Origin: Candidatus Nitromaritima sp. SCGC AAA288-L16
GTDB taxonomy: Bacteria > Nitrospinota > Nitrospinia > Nitrospinales > VA-1
Direction of reading: 5' to 3'
DNA: 64,000 bases
NCBI GenBank assembly: GCA_000372225.1
Contig: AQTY01000004.1
Span: 39,367 to 103,366 of the forward strand
Shown here: positions 27,476 through 36,341 of the stretch, one piece after another
Layout of the letters: each line of letters begins with the position of its first letter
How positions within the stretch are numbered: position 1 is the first letter of the stretch
Notes under the pieces: model-generated
Seen by the model: only the letters and a program-made list of their open reading frames with translations
Told to the model about the DNA's origin: nothing
Databases searched by the model: none
Translations under genes and position numbers: made by a program

Positions 27476-28600
27476 ATGAATTTTTTTATTTTAATTATTT
27501 ATATATTTTTTTTCCTTCCCCTTAATGGAGCTTTGGCTTTTGATATAGACTATGATGGATATATCAAAACTGGGAGCCAATATATTTTTGATTCGCCATC
27601 CCTTCACAAGGACTTTGATAGTGACCTACAAATTCATCTAGGATTAGATGGCAATGTTCTAAAAAAAAACAAATGGGCCTTGGACTATGAAATAGAAACT
27701 GAGGCATCTTATGTTGATGGGCCTAGTGAGCAGTCAAAACTTAGGCCTGAGACGGATTTTGGTCTTCATCGATCTTGGTTGCGCCTTAGTAATAATTCTT
27801 TGCAATTTCGCGGAGGACGCCAGGAAATTCTGTTTGGTGATGGTGTAATTTTTCAACCCCTAGGATTCTTTGACACTCGAGATGTTTCAGGTGTAATACC
27901 ACAGGCTCACGGTGTAGATAGTGTTCGCGCCACATGGTTTTCGTCTGATGTATCTCTTCTTGAAACTTGGTTAGTTCCTGCGAAAAAAGGGACTGCCTTG
28001 ATTTCTGGAATACGTGCAGATCTCCTATTAGGGGAAATTGCAACGGGTGTTGTCTTCCAATATCATCCGAAGTCTGATTTGGATGATTTCTCTGGTTATG
28101 ATCAGGAAATGGTACAAGTGGGATATCATTTAAAAGGCGAGTATGAAGTTGGTTTCTGGAATGAGAGCCGCCTGGATATTGAGATTAAACCTTCATCCCC
28201 ACTTCAGTTCGACACAGTTTTAGGAGTTGATTATACTTTTGAAATTGGGAAGGGCCTTCATGTTTTGACTGAATATTTTTTTTCTACTCGACAACAGGAA
28301 TTCAGTTTATCTGATCTAAAGGGACAAAGAACCTATCATCAAATTGGATTCTTGTTCGATCAACCTATCGACATTGATATCAAATGGCAGATTTTTAGCC
28401 TCTATGATTTTCGTGATAGGAGTTTCCAGATTGTACCACAGGTAGAATATTCTATTACTGATGACCTTTTTCTTTATTTACATGGAAAGGTTGGTGGCAA
28501 TAACAATGGAAATAAATCAAACGGACGGCTATACCAAAGAACTAGTTCATTTAGCGGAACCGAATCATCAATTGGATTAACACTAACCAATTTTTTCTGA
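27476..28600 (+). CDS. Outer-membrane beta-barrel protein
   Basis: A signal peptide ends near ALA at residue 21. The mature protein is built of alternating polar/aromatic strands (for example DYDGYIKTGSQYIF, WALDYEIETEASYV, HRSWLRLSNNSLQFRGGRQEILFG) and ends in the aromatic residue Phe after a beta-strand (GLTLTNFF), the usual barrel-insertion signal. The GGRQEILFGDG segment resembles porin-like alginate- or phosphate-type barrels. The stop is 14 bases before the ABC ATPase start, so it belongs to the same transcript and may be the outer-membrane partner of the exporter. Confidence 0.75.
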   Translation: MNFFILIIYIFFFLPLNGALAFDIDYDGYIKTGSQYIFDSPSLHKDFDSDLQIHLGLDGNVLKKNKWALDYEIETEASYVDGPSEQSKLRPETDFGLHRSWLRLSNNSLQFRGGRQEILFGDGVIFQPLGFFDTRDVSGVIPQAHGVDSVRATWFSSDVSLLETWLVPAKKGTALISGIRADLLLGEIATGVVFQYHPKSDLDDFSGYDQEMVQVGYHLKGEYEVGFWNESRLDIEIKPSSPLQFDTVLGVDYTFEIGKGLHVLTEYFFSTRQQEFSLSDLKGQRTYHQIGFLFDQPIDIDIKWQIFSLYDFRDRSFQIVPQVEYSITDDLFLYLHGKVGGNNNGNKSNGRLYQRTSSFSGTESSIGLTLTNFF

Positions 28601-28614
28601 TTTTTAATACAACC

Positions 28615-29298
28615 ATGAATAACAATCTAATTTCAGTAAAAGGAGTATCGAAAGTTTTTAAGGTTGGTGAAGAAAACTTTACTGCACTACGAGATATTAA
28701 TCTTGAAATTGACAGCGGTTCATTTATGTCCTTTGTAGGACCCTCTGGTTCTGGGAAAACGACAATATTAAATCTTATTGGTGGTTTAGATGTTCCCACA
28801 GCAGGTAATATTTTTTTTAAAAGCACAAAGTTGTCAGCAATGAACCGTAATCAAATGGCTCAGTATAGGCGAAAAAATATTGGATTTATTTTTCAAACCT
28901 ATAATTTATTTCCTGTTTATTCTGTTTATGAAAATATTTTATTTCCACTTTTATTAAGTGGTTCGAAAGAAAAAGATGCGCGAGAACGAGTTATGAATAT
29001 TATAAATAAGGTAGGACTTAGTGATCAGGTTAAAAAAAGGCCTTCCCAACTATCTGGCGGACAATGTCAGCGTGTTGCTATTGCAAGGGCCTTGGTCAAA
29101 GATCCTCTTTTAATTCTTGCTGATGAACCAACCGCGAATCTTGATTCTAAAAATTCTCTACAAATCCTAGAGTTGATGAGCGAATTAAACCAACAGTACA
29201 AAGCCGCGGTAGTATTTTCTACTCATGACGAGAAAGTAACACGGTATGTCCGCCGTGAAGTCGGGTTAGAAGATGGAAAGATTATTTCTGATAAATAA
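28615..29298 (+). CDS. LolD/MacB-type ABC transporter ATP-binding protein
   Basis: Walker A is GPSGSGKTT (42-50), the Q-loop is FQTYNLFP (93-100), the signature is LSGGQ (146-150), Walker B is LILADE (166-171) and the switch His is H204. The 227-residue length and PVYSVYENI segment after the Q-loop are typical of LolD and other FtsX-family partners, which energise mechanotransmission rather than transport through the membrane. It is followed by two FtsX-type permeases. Confidence 0.93.
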   Translation: MNNNLISVKGVSKVFKVGEENFTALRDINLEIDSGSFMSFVGPSGSGKTTILNLIGGLDVPTAGNIFFKSTKLSAMNRNQMAQYRRKNIGFIFQTYNLFPVYSVYENILFPLLLSGSKEKDARERVMNIINKVGLSDQVKKRPSQLSGGQCQRVAIARALVKDPLLILADEPTANLDSKNSLQILELMSELNQQYKAAVVFSTHDEKVTRYVRREVGLEDGKIISDK

Positions 29299-29322
29299 TA
29301 ACCAGAGTTCAGTCCTCAATAT

Positions 29323-30492
29323 ATGAACTGGAGCATTGCCAAAAAGAATTTTTCTCGTCAAGGTTTAAGAGCATCGCTTAATGTTTTAGTTACGGCTCTT
29401 TCCATTATTGCCTTGATATTCATGCTCTCTTTGCTTAATGGCTTTCAGGCTCAAGCTACCAAAAATGTTGTAAATACAGACGTTGGTGGCGGACATTATC
29501 GTGCTCCAGGGTTTGATATTCTTTCACCGACAGAATGGGAGGACCACACAGTAAAAACTCCTGAAATCCTAATGCAATTAGATAATAAAGATAAGGCTGA
29601 AGTTCTTGTACTACAAGGGCAACTCTATCCGAATAGACGGCTTTATCCTGTACAAATTCGTGGTATTTCTATGGAGCAATCCCTTTTAAAATTACCTTTG
29701 AATAACTTGAAAATATTTCCTAAAAATATTGATGACTTAATTCCTGTCGTAGTTGGGGTAAAAATGGCAAAAAAATCTCATTTACAAAAGGGTGACACTT
29801 TGACTTTAAAATGGCGTGATAAGTCTGGTGCCGTCGATGCTAAAGACGTTTTAATTGTCGATGTCGGAGATATGCTTAATCCGCGTGTTGATGAAGGAGT
29901 TTTGTGGTTACGCTTAGACCATTTAAGATTTATGACGGATAGAAAAGGAGAAGTAAGTTGGGTGGCCGTTCAAAACTATATTGGACCAGTTCCCGAATTT
30001 GAATTTCATCCCGTTGAATTATTAATGGCAGATCTTCTTGCTCTATGGCGCCAAGATAGAATAAATTCTAAAATATTATGGGCAATACTAATGACTTTAG
30101 TTTGCATCAGCGTGTTCAATACGCAAATGTTAAATATTTTTAAAAGACAAAAAGAAATTGGAACTCTCATGGCCCTAGGTATGGATTCAAACAGAATTGT
30201 AAAAATATTCACTTTAGAGGGTTGTCTTGCAGCTGTCTGGGCTCTTGTGGTTGCTCTTCTTTTAGGGTTGCCGTTTTTTATTTGGTTCCAAGGTGTAGGT
30301 TTTGATGTATCTCACCTAAGCGAATCCACTCTTCCCATAAGAGAAACAATTTATCCAAACTACCAGCTAATGGAAATCATTTATTCTTTAGTTATTGTCT
30401 TTATTTTGATTGTGGCCTCTTCATGGTTACCTGTAAAAAAAATCACTCGGCTTGACCCAACTATGGCACTCCGAGGAAGGGCAATTAAATGA
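29323..30492 (+). CDS. LolC/LolE-type (FtsX family) ABC permease, first copy
   Basis: One N-terminal helix (about 15-40) is followed by a periplasmic domain of roughly 190 residues and three C-terminal helices, the FtsX/MacB topology. The C-terminal block RQKEIGTLMALGMDSNRIVKIF is the coupling region that contacts the ATPase, and the end VKKITRLDPTMALR is family-typical. The gene overlaps the next permease by four bases (ATGA). It would form a heterodimer with that protein. Confidence 0.88.
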   Translation: MNWSIAKKNFSRQGLRASLNVLVTALSIIALIFMLSLLNGFQAQATKNVVNTDVGGGHYRAPGFDILSPTEWEDHTVKTPEILMQLDNKDKAEVLVLQGQLYPNRRLYPVQIRGISMEQSLLKLPLNNLKIFPKNIDDLIPVVVGVKMAKKSHLQKGDTLTLKWRDKSGAVDAKDVLIVDVGDMLNPRVDEGVLWLRLDHLRFMTDRKGEVSWVAVQNYIGPVPEFEFHPVELLMADLLALWRQDRINSKILWAILMTLVCISVFNTQMLNIFKRQKEIGTLMALGMDSNRIVKIFTLEGCLAAVWALVVALLLGLPFFIWFQGVGFDVSHLSESTLPIRETIYPNYQLMEIIYSLVIVFILIVASSWLPVKKITRLDPTMALRGRAIK

Positions 30493-31790
30493 TATTTTTT
30501 TTATTTCGCGGTATTTTTCGTGATAAATCTCGATTCCTTTTTCCATTTTCTGTTGTAAGTATTGGCGTGGCGTTGGTTGTTGCGTTGGTTGGATTTATGG
30601 AAGGAGTTTTCATGGGAATGATAGATATGACCGCAAATCTTAATGCTGGTCATTTGAGGTTAGTTAATAAACCTTTTTATGATGAAGAACATCTTTATCC
30701 GCTGGACCGTGCTTTAGCTGCACAGAAAGAAACCAAAAGGTGGCTTAAAAAAAATTCAACTCCTGATATTGAATGGACACCTAGAATTCGCTGGAGGGCT
30801 CTTATTGATGTCCCGGATGCAAATGGGGATACCAGGTCACAAACACCGGTAGTGGGAATGGCACTGGATCTAAAATCTCCAAATTCTTCAGAAATCCGCC
30901 GTCTCCAGTTGGCAGAGTCACTCGTAAAAGGGCAGTTGCCTCAAGATTCAAATGAAATGTTGATGGGAAATTCATTGGCTAAGGATTTGGATGTAGCTTT
31001 AGGCCAATCGGTTACCGTAATCGGACAATCTTTTGATGGCGGACTGGTTGCTGATAATTATCTTGTTGTAGGACTTATAAGATTTGGGGTTACTGCCATG
31101 GATAAAAAAATGGTCCTGATTGATCTAGCCGATGCTCAAAGTACATTCTATATGGACGATATGGTTACTGACTGGCTGGGTTACCTCCCATCTAGCTTAA
31201 GTTTTGATCATTATGTGAAAGCGAAGAAAAATATTAATTCTAATTTAAACACCTGGCGGGAAAACCCTCCTAAAGATTGGGCAAAAGATGATCAACCAAT
31301 TGCCCTTAGCATACTAGACCAGCAAAATATGGGATCAATGGTCAAAACATTTACAGTAATAAAGAGTTCCGTGGTTGGTATTTTTACTTTTTTAATGATT
31401 CTTGTTCTTTGGAACGCAGGTGTTCTTAGCGGGATTCATCGCTATGGAGAAATGGGATTAAGACTCGCATTCGGGGAGTCTCATTGGAAGTTGATATTAA
31501 CTCTTGGCATTGAAGGCTTGTTGATTGGAATTCTTGGATCTATTGTTGGTTGTGTTTTGGGTGGAACATTTGCTTGGTATCTCCAGGAAGTCGGTTTAAA
31601 TATGGGTGATACATTTGCTAAATCTGGGCTGATGATTAATGATGTAGTAAGAGCTCAACTTACGTTGGGTGGGTTTATCCAAGGTATCGTTCCGGGTATT
31701 TTTGCTAGTGTTGCGGGAACACTGGTGGCAAGTTCAACTATTTTTAAACGATCAGAAGCTAATTTATTTCGTGAACTAGAAGCAGGTTAA
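30489..31790 (+). CDS. LolC/LolE-type (FtsX family) ABC permease, second copy
   Basis: This 433-residue protein has the same layout as the first permease: an N-terminal helix, a long periplasmic domain and three final helices. The coupling block reads HRYGEMGLRLAFGESHWKLILTLGIEG. The first helix lies very near the start (ISIGVALVVALVGFMEG region). Its start overlaps the previous gene by four bases and its stop is three bases before the next gene, so this is a tight operon. Confidence 0.87.
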   Translation: MIFFLFRGIFRDKSRFLFPFSVVSIGVALVVALVGFMEGVFMGMIDMTANLNAGHLRLVNKPFYDEEHLYPLDRALAAQKETKRWLKKNSTPDIEWTPRIRWRALIDVPDANGDTRSQTPVVGMALDLKSPNSSEIRRLQLAESLVKGQLPQDSNEMLMGNSLAKDLDVALGQSVTVIGQSFDGGLVADNYLVVGLIRFGVTAMDKKMVLIDLADAQSTFYMDDMVTDWLGYLPSSLSFDHYVKAKKNINSNLNTWRENPPKDWAKDDQPIALSILDQQNMGSMVKTFTVIKSSVVGIFTFLMILVLWNAGVLSGIHRYGEMGLRLAFGESHWKLILTLGIEGLLIGILGSIVGCVLGGTFAWYLQEVGLNMGDTFAKSGLMINDVVRAQLTLGGFIQGIVPGIFASVAGTLVASSTIFKRSEANLFRELEAG

Positions 31791-31793
31791 AAA

Positions 31794-32555
31794 TTGGATA
31801 GAATATATAAAGTCTTTTTGCTTAGTTTTTTTCTTTTTAGTCTCGCATCAAGCCCCTTACTAAAATCATCCGAGGCTATTGATGCCCAAAAACTGCTTGA
31901 ACAAGTCGATGATAATCTTTGGTCTAACACGAAGTTTATTAGTGGTCGTCTTATAGTCGATAACGGACGTAAAATACGAACTCTTACTCAAGACACATGG
32001 ATGGAAGGAATTGATCGTTCTTATACTCACTACAAATCACCTGCACGAGAAAAGGGAACGAAAATGCTCAAGGTCAAAGGAAAACTCTGGATGTACACTC
32101 CTCGAACAGATCGTAAAATTCTCATAGCAGGACACCTACTCAGACAATCATTGATGGGAAGTGATCTGTCTTACGAAGACATGATGGAAGATCATAAGTT
32201 GAGCAAATCGTATTCTGCAACTTTTGATAGTTTCGCAAATATAAATAAAGTTAGATGTGCCATATTAAATTTAACTGCTAGAGATAAAAAAACAACTTAT
32301 CAGACTCGAAAGGTCTGGGTAAACCCAGAAGACAAAACGGTACTGAAAGAAGAACGTTTTGCTAAAAGCGGAAAGTTACTTAAAAAAATACTCTTTGAAG
32401 ATTATGAAATAATTAGTGACCGCAAATTCCCTAGAACAATGGTCTTTAAAGACCTTTTGAAAGAAAATACTAAAACCACTTACAAGTTTGATATTATCGA
32501 GTTTGATGTGGAGATCCCTGCCCGTTATTTTTCGCAAAGTAGCTTAAAACGTTGA
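31794..32555 (+). CDS. Periplasmic LolA-like outer-membrane lipoprotein-sorting protein
   Basis: A signal peptide (residues about 1-28) leads into a beta-rich domain. The blocks GTKMLKVKGKLWMYTPRTDRKILIAG, SLMGSDLSYEDMMED and TTYQTRKVWVNPED, plus YEIISDRKFPRTMVF, match the LolA-like sorting-protein family (PF17131) that accompanies FtsX exporters. It is thought to carry a lipidated or hydrophobic cargo across the periplasm. The start codon is TTG, placed three bases after the permease stop, so translation is coupled. Confidence 0.85.
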   Translation: MDRIYKVFLLSFFLFSLASSPLLKSSEAIDAQKLLEQVDDNLWSNTKFISGRLIVDNGRKIRTLTQDTWMEGIDRSYTHYKSPAREKGTKMLKVKGKLWMYTPRTDRKILIAGHLLRQSLMGSDLSYEDMMEDHKLSKSYSATFDSFANINKVRCAILNLTARDKKTTYQTRKVWVNPEDKTVLKEERFAKSGKLLKKILFEDYEIISDRKFPRTMVFKDLLKENTKTTYKFDIIEFDVEIPARYFSQSSLKR

Positions 32556-32582
32556 CCACTTAATAATTGGAGTTTTATCGTA

Positions 32583-33041
32583 TTGACATCGATTCTAGAG
32601 TCATACTCAATAAGAGGAACCTGCTTACTATTTCTTTTTATCATACTGACGAGTTGTGCGGGCACCAAACCAGATTCAATCGGCCAGTTCTCCGAGTGTC
32701 CAGAAAAACCTAACTGCATCTTTTCGAAAAGTTCTACCCCCTTGCATATGGTTGCTCCTCTGATTTATGAGATTAGTTTTCCAGAGGCAAAAGAAAAATT
32801 ACTTACAGTTATAGAATCGATGCCCCGAGCAGAAGTAACAACTGATAAAGAAAATTTTCTACATGTTGAGTTCACCTCAAAGGTTTTTCGATTTGTAGAT
32901 GATGTCGAATTTTATTTTAATGAACCCGGGGTCATCCATTTTCGGTCCGCTTCTCGGATCGGACACTCTGATATGGGAGTAAATCGATATAGGATTGAAG
33001 AAATTCGGCGTCTTTTTACGAAGGGTTTTTTAAAAAAATAA
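32583..33041 (+). CDS. DUF1499 lipoprotein
   Basis: The N-terminus has a lipobox L-T-S-C (C25) after a hydrophobic stretch. The mature part carries the DUF1499 blocks CPEKPNCIFSKS and SASRIGHSDMGVNRYRIEEIRRLF. The family has no established function. The start is a TTG at 32583. It follows the LolA-like gene by 27 bases and probably ends the operon. It could be the cargo or a docking partner of the exporter, which is speculation. Confidence 0.85.
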   Translation: MTSILESYSIRGTCLLFLFIILTSCAGTKPDSIGQFSECPEKPNCIFSKSSTPLHMVAPLIYEISFPEAKEKLLTVIESMPRAEVTTDKENFLHVEFTSKVFRFVDDVEFYFNEPGVIHFRSASRIGHSDMGVNRYRIEEIRRLFTKGFLKK

Positions 33042-33133
33042 ATTTTATTTTTATTTTGTTAAATAATTTATCTATCATTCTCTCATTATATTTAGAACTA
33101 CAATATGAGAAAACTCTTTCGTAACTTTCTTAA

Positions 33134-33223
33134 ATGAAAAAAACCTCGCAAATAATTTTCTGGATATGTATGCTTTTAGCCATGGCTTTAGTTGGGTATC
33201 AGTCGATGTCCAACTTTCGTTAA
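33134..33223 (+). CDS. Tiny single-helix membrane peptide (29 residues)
   Basis: The frame starts MKKTSQIIFW and has one hydrophobic segment (about 7-22) between basic ends, a typical small membrane protein layout. No clear Shine-Dalgarno was seen. It overlaps the next frame (33166-33387) in another register, so not both need be real. Confidence 0.4.
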   Translation: MKKTSQIIFWICMLLAMALVGYQSMSNFR

Positions 33224-33387
33224 AGGGAACCTATATCAAAAAATATCCTTTTTTTAAGAAAATAATTTTAATAATTATTTTTATTGTTCTTTTTCTTGCA
33301 ATTAAGAACGATTTTGCTCCACTATACTTAGGAATTTTGGGCATAGCCATCGTAAGTTGGGTTACCACACCTAACGAAACCCCATAG
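33166..33387 (+). CDS. Small membrane protein with two hydrophobic segments (start uncertain)
   Basis: From about residue 30 the frame shows a Lys-rich segment, then two hydrophobic stretches (KKIILIIIFIVLFLAI and LYLGILGIAIVSWV) and a polar tail ending PNETP. The first 25 residues are not convincing and overlap the 29-residue frame, so the true start may lie near 33224 with a non-standard codon, or the two frames may be one gene broken by a frameshift. Confidence 0.45.
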   Translation: MYAFSHGFSWVSVDVQLSLKGTYIKKYPFFKKIILIIIFIVLFLAIKNDFAPLYLGILGIAIVSWVTTPNETP

Positions 33388-33407
33388 ATATAGAAAAAAA
33401 CCAACCA

Positions 33408-33542
33408 ATGCCTCAACTACAAATTAATTTAAAATTTATCGAGAACTTATCACGTAAACTCTTGTTTTTTTTTAGCGGTGCTAGCACAGCAATAACTGGA
33501 ACTGCCTTTATTATCTTTGTGATCAAAGAGATAATGAGATGA
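33408..33542 (+). CDS. Tiny membrane protein (44 residues), coupled to the next
   Basis: The product begins MPQLQINLKF, carries basic residues at RK, and has one hydrophobic segment from about residue 19 to 39. Its stop overlaps the next start in an ATGA arrangement, a sign that both frames are translated. No family is recognised. Confidence 0.5.
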   Translation: MPQLQINLKFIENLSRKLLFFFSGASTAITGTAFIIFVIKEIMR

Positions 33543-33643
33543 CCATACAATTAATCAAAAGCATAATATGGAATTTTTTGGGTATTTTTATTTATCTTTG
33601 TGTGGGAATAGGAGCCGTGTTTCACACAGTTCTTGGCTATTAA
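33539..33643 (+). CDS. Tiny membrane protein (34 residues), ATGA-overlapping
   Basis: The start codon overlaps the stop of the preceding 44-residue gene. The 34-residue product (MTIQLIKSIIW onward) is almost one continuous hydrophobic helix ending in HTVLGY. Its size and composition resemble small structural subunits of membrane complexes, but none is recognised. Confidence 0.5.
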   Translation: MTIQLIKSIIWNFLGIFIYLCVGIGAVFHTVLGY

Positions 33644-33698
33644 TATACCAAGGCACCCTTTCTTTTTTGGTCATCTGAAAATGTGAAGTAAAATACTT

Positions 33699-33770
33699 AT
33701 GATTAGAATTTATATTTGGGTATTTCTACTGTTAGGAATTGCTTTTATAAAGTATGAGTGGTTTAAATAA
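33699..33770 (+). CDS. Possible 23-residue membrane peptide
   Basis: The frame MIRIYIWVFLLLGIAF plus a basic-aromatic tail (KYEWFK) makes a single short helix. It is supported only by its position among similar frames; a frame this short can arise by chance in AT-rich DNA. Confidence 0.35.
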   Translation: MIRIYIWVFLLLGIAFIKYEWFK

Positions 33771-33834
33771 TTTTTCATAGAACCCGCTATGTCAGCATAT
33801 TAAACTTAATTAAATTTTGACCGAGGAAATGTTA

Positions 33835-34059
33835 ATGCAAAAGATAGCCCTGATGACATCCGGCATTGTATTTGGATTACTTGCATTATCTCATGCTATT
33901 AGGTGGTTATTCCCTGTTGAAATATTTGTCAATGGACAAATTCTTCCTTTTATTACTTCGTTATCTTCCGGTATTATTCTAGCTTTATTGTCAATATGGA
34001 TGTTTCTAGCAGCACGTAAAACAAAATTGCCCAAAAATGAAAATAAAGAAGAAAACTAA
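33835..34059 (+). CDS. Small two-helix membrane protein (74 residues)
   Basis: The ATG at 33835 has a GAGG box eight bases upstream (33823-33826), so I prefer it to the TTG at 33817 or ATG 33829. Two hydrophobic helices (about 4-25 and 36-58) are followed by a strongly charged tail (RKTKLPKNENKEEN). It is the largest member of the small-membrane-protein run and lies 37 bases before the DUF3445 gene, so they may be co-expressed. Confidence 0.7.
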   Translation: MQKIALMTSGIVFGLLALSHAIRWLFPVEIFVNGQILPFITSLSSGIILALLSIWMFLAARKTKLPKNENKEEN

Positions 34060-34096
34060 TTTGATTCTCATCCTCTTATTTTCTGATAACTAAAAG

Positions 34097-35065
34097 ATGC
34101 CACCCCGTCAAAAAAAAGAAAGACATTTTAGCCAGAACAATTCTCCTCATTTCCCATTCGAAGAACCTCCATTTCGTTTATCTATGGGATTGCTCAAAAC
34201 ACCCATTGAGGAATGGTTTGAAATATTCGATCCGGAGGAACGAGCCTTTCAAATGGAAGAAAAAAGAAGGCTTCTTGCTATTTACCACGATGATATCTTT
34301 ATGGCTCACCCTTCCTCCTTTGCAGCATCAACAGAAGTCCTTAATTTGATGCTCAAACATTTACCCGCTTTTCGACCTGACTTGTATTTACGAAATCGAG
34401 ATGTCATAAAGCTTCAATCGCAATTAAAGTTTAAAGAAGAGGTCTGGTCGACCGATTTAAATAAAAATGGAATACATCCTCTGGACTTAGCAGCTAGACT
34501 GGTTCAAGAAGATCTAATCATAATGCTTCCACCTGACCCTAAGAAAAATCAAACTTCTACAGGGTGGTGGCTAGCAGCGGGAAGCGTTGCATTCCCATCG
34601 CGGTGGAGCTTAAGAGAAAAGTTTGGCCAGCCTATGGATATTATTCATGCTCCTGTCCCGTTTTATAAAGAACAAATTCAAACTACCGTGGATAACTTTT
34701 TTAATCATATGCCTTGTGATGAAATATATGCTAGGCGGAATTGGTCTTTGTACGACAATTCATCTTTACGTCATGATGGGGCAGGAAAGCCGAGTAAAAT
34801 AACCCAAAATCCCATTACTTCTAGCAACGCAGGAGAACGTCTATGGCTTAGGGTTGAGCGTCAAACTTTAAGGAAGCTAAAAAAAACAGGTGCTATATTT
34901 TTTACAATACGTATTCATTTACGTCAGTTAAAACATATCGTTGGTTTTGATGGAATTGCGCGCCGGTTATCCAAAGCACTTTTGGCTCTGCCACAAGAAA
35001 TGCAAGCGTACAAACAAACAGATGTGTTTGCCGATTCTGCTCAAGCCTATCTTAATAAGTTCTAA
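34097..35065 (+). CDS. DUF3445 family, haem-dependent oxidative N-demethylase-like protein
   Basis: The core block GWWLAAGSVAFPSRWSLREKFGQPMDIIHAPVPFY, then NWSLYD and LRVERQTLRKLKKTGAIFFTIR, defines this family. Characterised members bind haem through an unusual PAS-like fold and oxidatively demethylate secondary amines. The length of 322 residues is normal. A flexible basic N-terminus of about 20 residues precedes the domain. No adjacent flavin or ferredoxin partner is on the same strand, though a 2Fe-2S ferredoxin lies at 36655. Confidence 0.88.
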   Translation: MPPRQKKERHFSQNNSPHFPFEEPPFRLSMGLLKTPIEEWFEIFDPEERAFQMEEKRRLLAIYHDDIFMAHPSSFAASTEVLNLMLKHLPAFRPDLYLRNRDVIKLQSQLKFKEEVWSTDLNKNGIHPLDLAARLVQEDLIIMLPPDPKKNQTSTGWWLAAGSVAFPSRWSLREKFGQPMDIIHAPVPFYKEQIQTTVDNFFNHMPCDEIYARRNWSLYDNSSLRHDGAGKPSKITQNPITSSNAGERLWLRVERQTLRKLKKTGAIFFTIRIHLRQLKHIVGFDGIARRLSKALLALPQEMQAYKQTDVFADSAQAYLNKF

Positions 35066-35264
35066 ATTAAAAAGACAGCTTAAGAATGCTAAAAAATATA
35101 AACTAAAAACCAAACAATGCTATGCCCCACGATGCGCTGCGTAAATAACGCATAAGACGCACGCAAAAAATATATTTTTATAAATTTCTGAAATTTTATC
35201 CATAATGTCTACTGTAATATAACTTCTGAGCTAGAGGAATTTCCCGGTTAATTCGAAGCGAATT

Positions 35265-36224
35265 TTAGACCTCATTCAATTGCCTTATTGACTGGCGATA
35301 TTTTTCAAAAAATTCAGGGAAAGTGTTGGGGTGTAAACAATATGATAGTATTTCTAATGAATCCATAATACGGGGACCTGGTCTGTTAAAATATGCATTA
35401 CCATCTACTATGAAAATATTATTGTTCTGATAGGCCTTCCAATTCTCAAAAGGAATATTTCTTTGTAGTGTTTCCAATTCCTGCAGGGTCTGTTCCAGTT
35501 TAAAGCCGCAAGGTTTGACTATCACCACATCTGGATTAATAGAGGAGAGGTTTTCTCGGGTAACAGTGAGAGCTTTTTCCCCAGGAGTTGCTAATAGGTA
35601 TCTTCCTCCGGCAATTTCAATCATTTCAGGAATCCAAAGACCCCCAATCATTACAGGACCATACCATTCAATTGTTAAAACAGATTGTTTGGTTAAGTTG
35701 CTTGCCGACACTTTTTTACAAATATAGTCAATACGCCGGTCCACATCTGCTTTAAATTCTTCATAAGCAGGAATTACTTCCAACTCTTGGGCTACTATCC
35801 GGATATCTTCCCATATATCCTGTAAATTTTGTGGTCGCAGGGAAATTATTTTTGTACTCGGATTCAATACCTTATTACAAGCATCCGTCACCTGTCCAAA
35901 AGAAACCGCGCACACATCACATAAATCTTGAGTGATCAGATAGTCAGGCTTTAATGATTTCAGTAACTCGAGATCTAAGTCATAAACAGAAAGTGAATTT
36001 TTTAATAGTGACTCCACCGATTGATGAATGTCCTCGCTGTTCGCATGTTTATCAATGCTGGAGGAAGTCAGGCTAGGAAGACCTTTGACCGAGACGGGGT
36101 AGTCGCATTCATGAGAAATACCTACTAGGTTTTTTTCTAGGCCTAAAACACAAACGATCTCCGTCGCCGAGGGTAGTAACGTTCCAATTCTTTTAGAATG
36201 CCATTTAGGAAGTGGTGATATCAT
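35265..36224 (-). CDS. BtuF-like cobalamin-binding protein without a signal peptide
   Basis: The sequence follows the BtuF/HutB periplasmic-binding layout: RIGTLLPSATEIVCVLGL, GISHECDYP, LKPDYLITQDLCDVCAVS, then SLRPQNLQDIWEDI and a C-terminal lobe with EIAGGRYLL and NRPGPRIMDSLEIL. The N-terminus is not a signal peptide, and no ABC permease or ATPase is nearby, so it is probably a cytoplasmic or non-transport relative. The HECD and DLCDVC motifs are typical of this solo subfamily. B12-type radical SAM proteins are abundant elsewhere in the window. No cobalamin riboswitch was recognised upstream. Confidence 0.8.
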   Translation of the reverse strand: MISPLPKWHSKRIGTLLPSATEIVCVLGLEKNLVGISHECDYPVSVKGLPSLTSSSIDKHANSEDIHQSVESLLKNSLSVYDLDLELLKSLKPDYLITQDLCDVCAVSFGQVTDACNKVLNPSTKIISLRPQNLQDIWEDIRIVAQELEVIPAYEEFKADVDRRIDYICKKVSASNLTKQSVLTIEWYGPVMIGGLWIPEMIEIAGGRYLLATPGEKALTVTRENLSSINPDVVIVKPCGFKLEQTLQELETLQRNIPFENWKAYQNNNIFIVDGNAYFNRPGPRIMDSLEILSYCLHPNTFPEFFEKYRQSIRQLNEV

Positions 36225-36341
36225 AAGTTCCTTTATTTTTTTATTTTTTAATAGATCTAACTGCGCGAACTCCGCCTTTTATACACGAGCTTAATCTTCT
36301 AATAAAACCCATTCCCGTTACAAAGTAAATTATATAATTTT

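Noticed and set aside
36225..36341. Cobalamin riboswitch upstream of the BtuF-like gene
   Set aside because: The conserved B12-box is absent from the short AT-rich leader.
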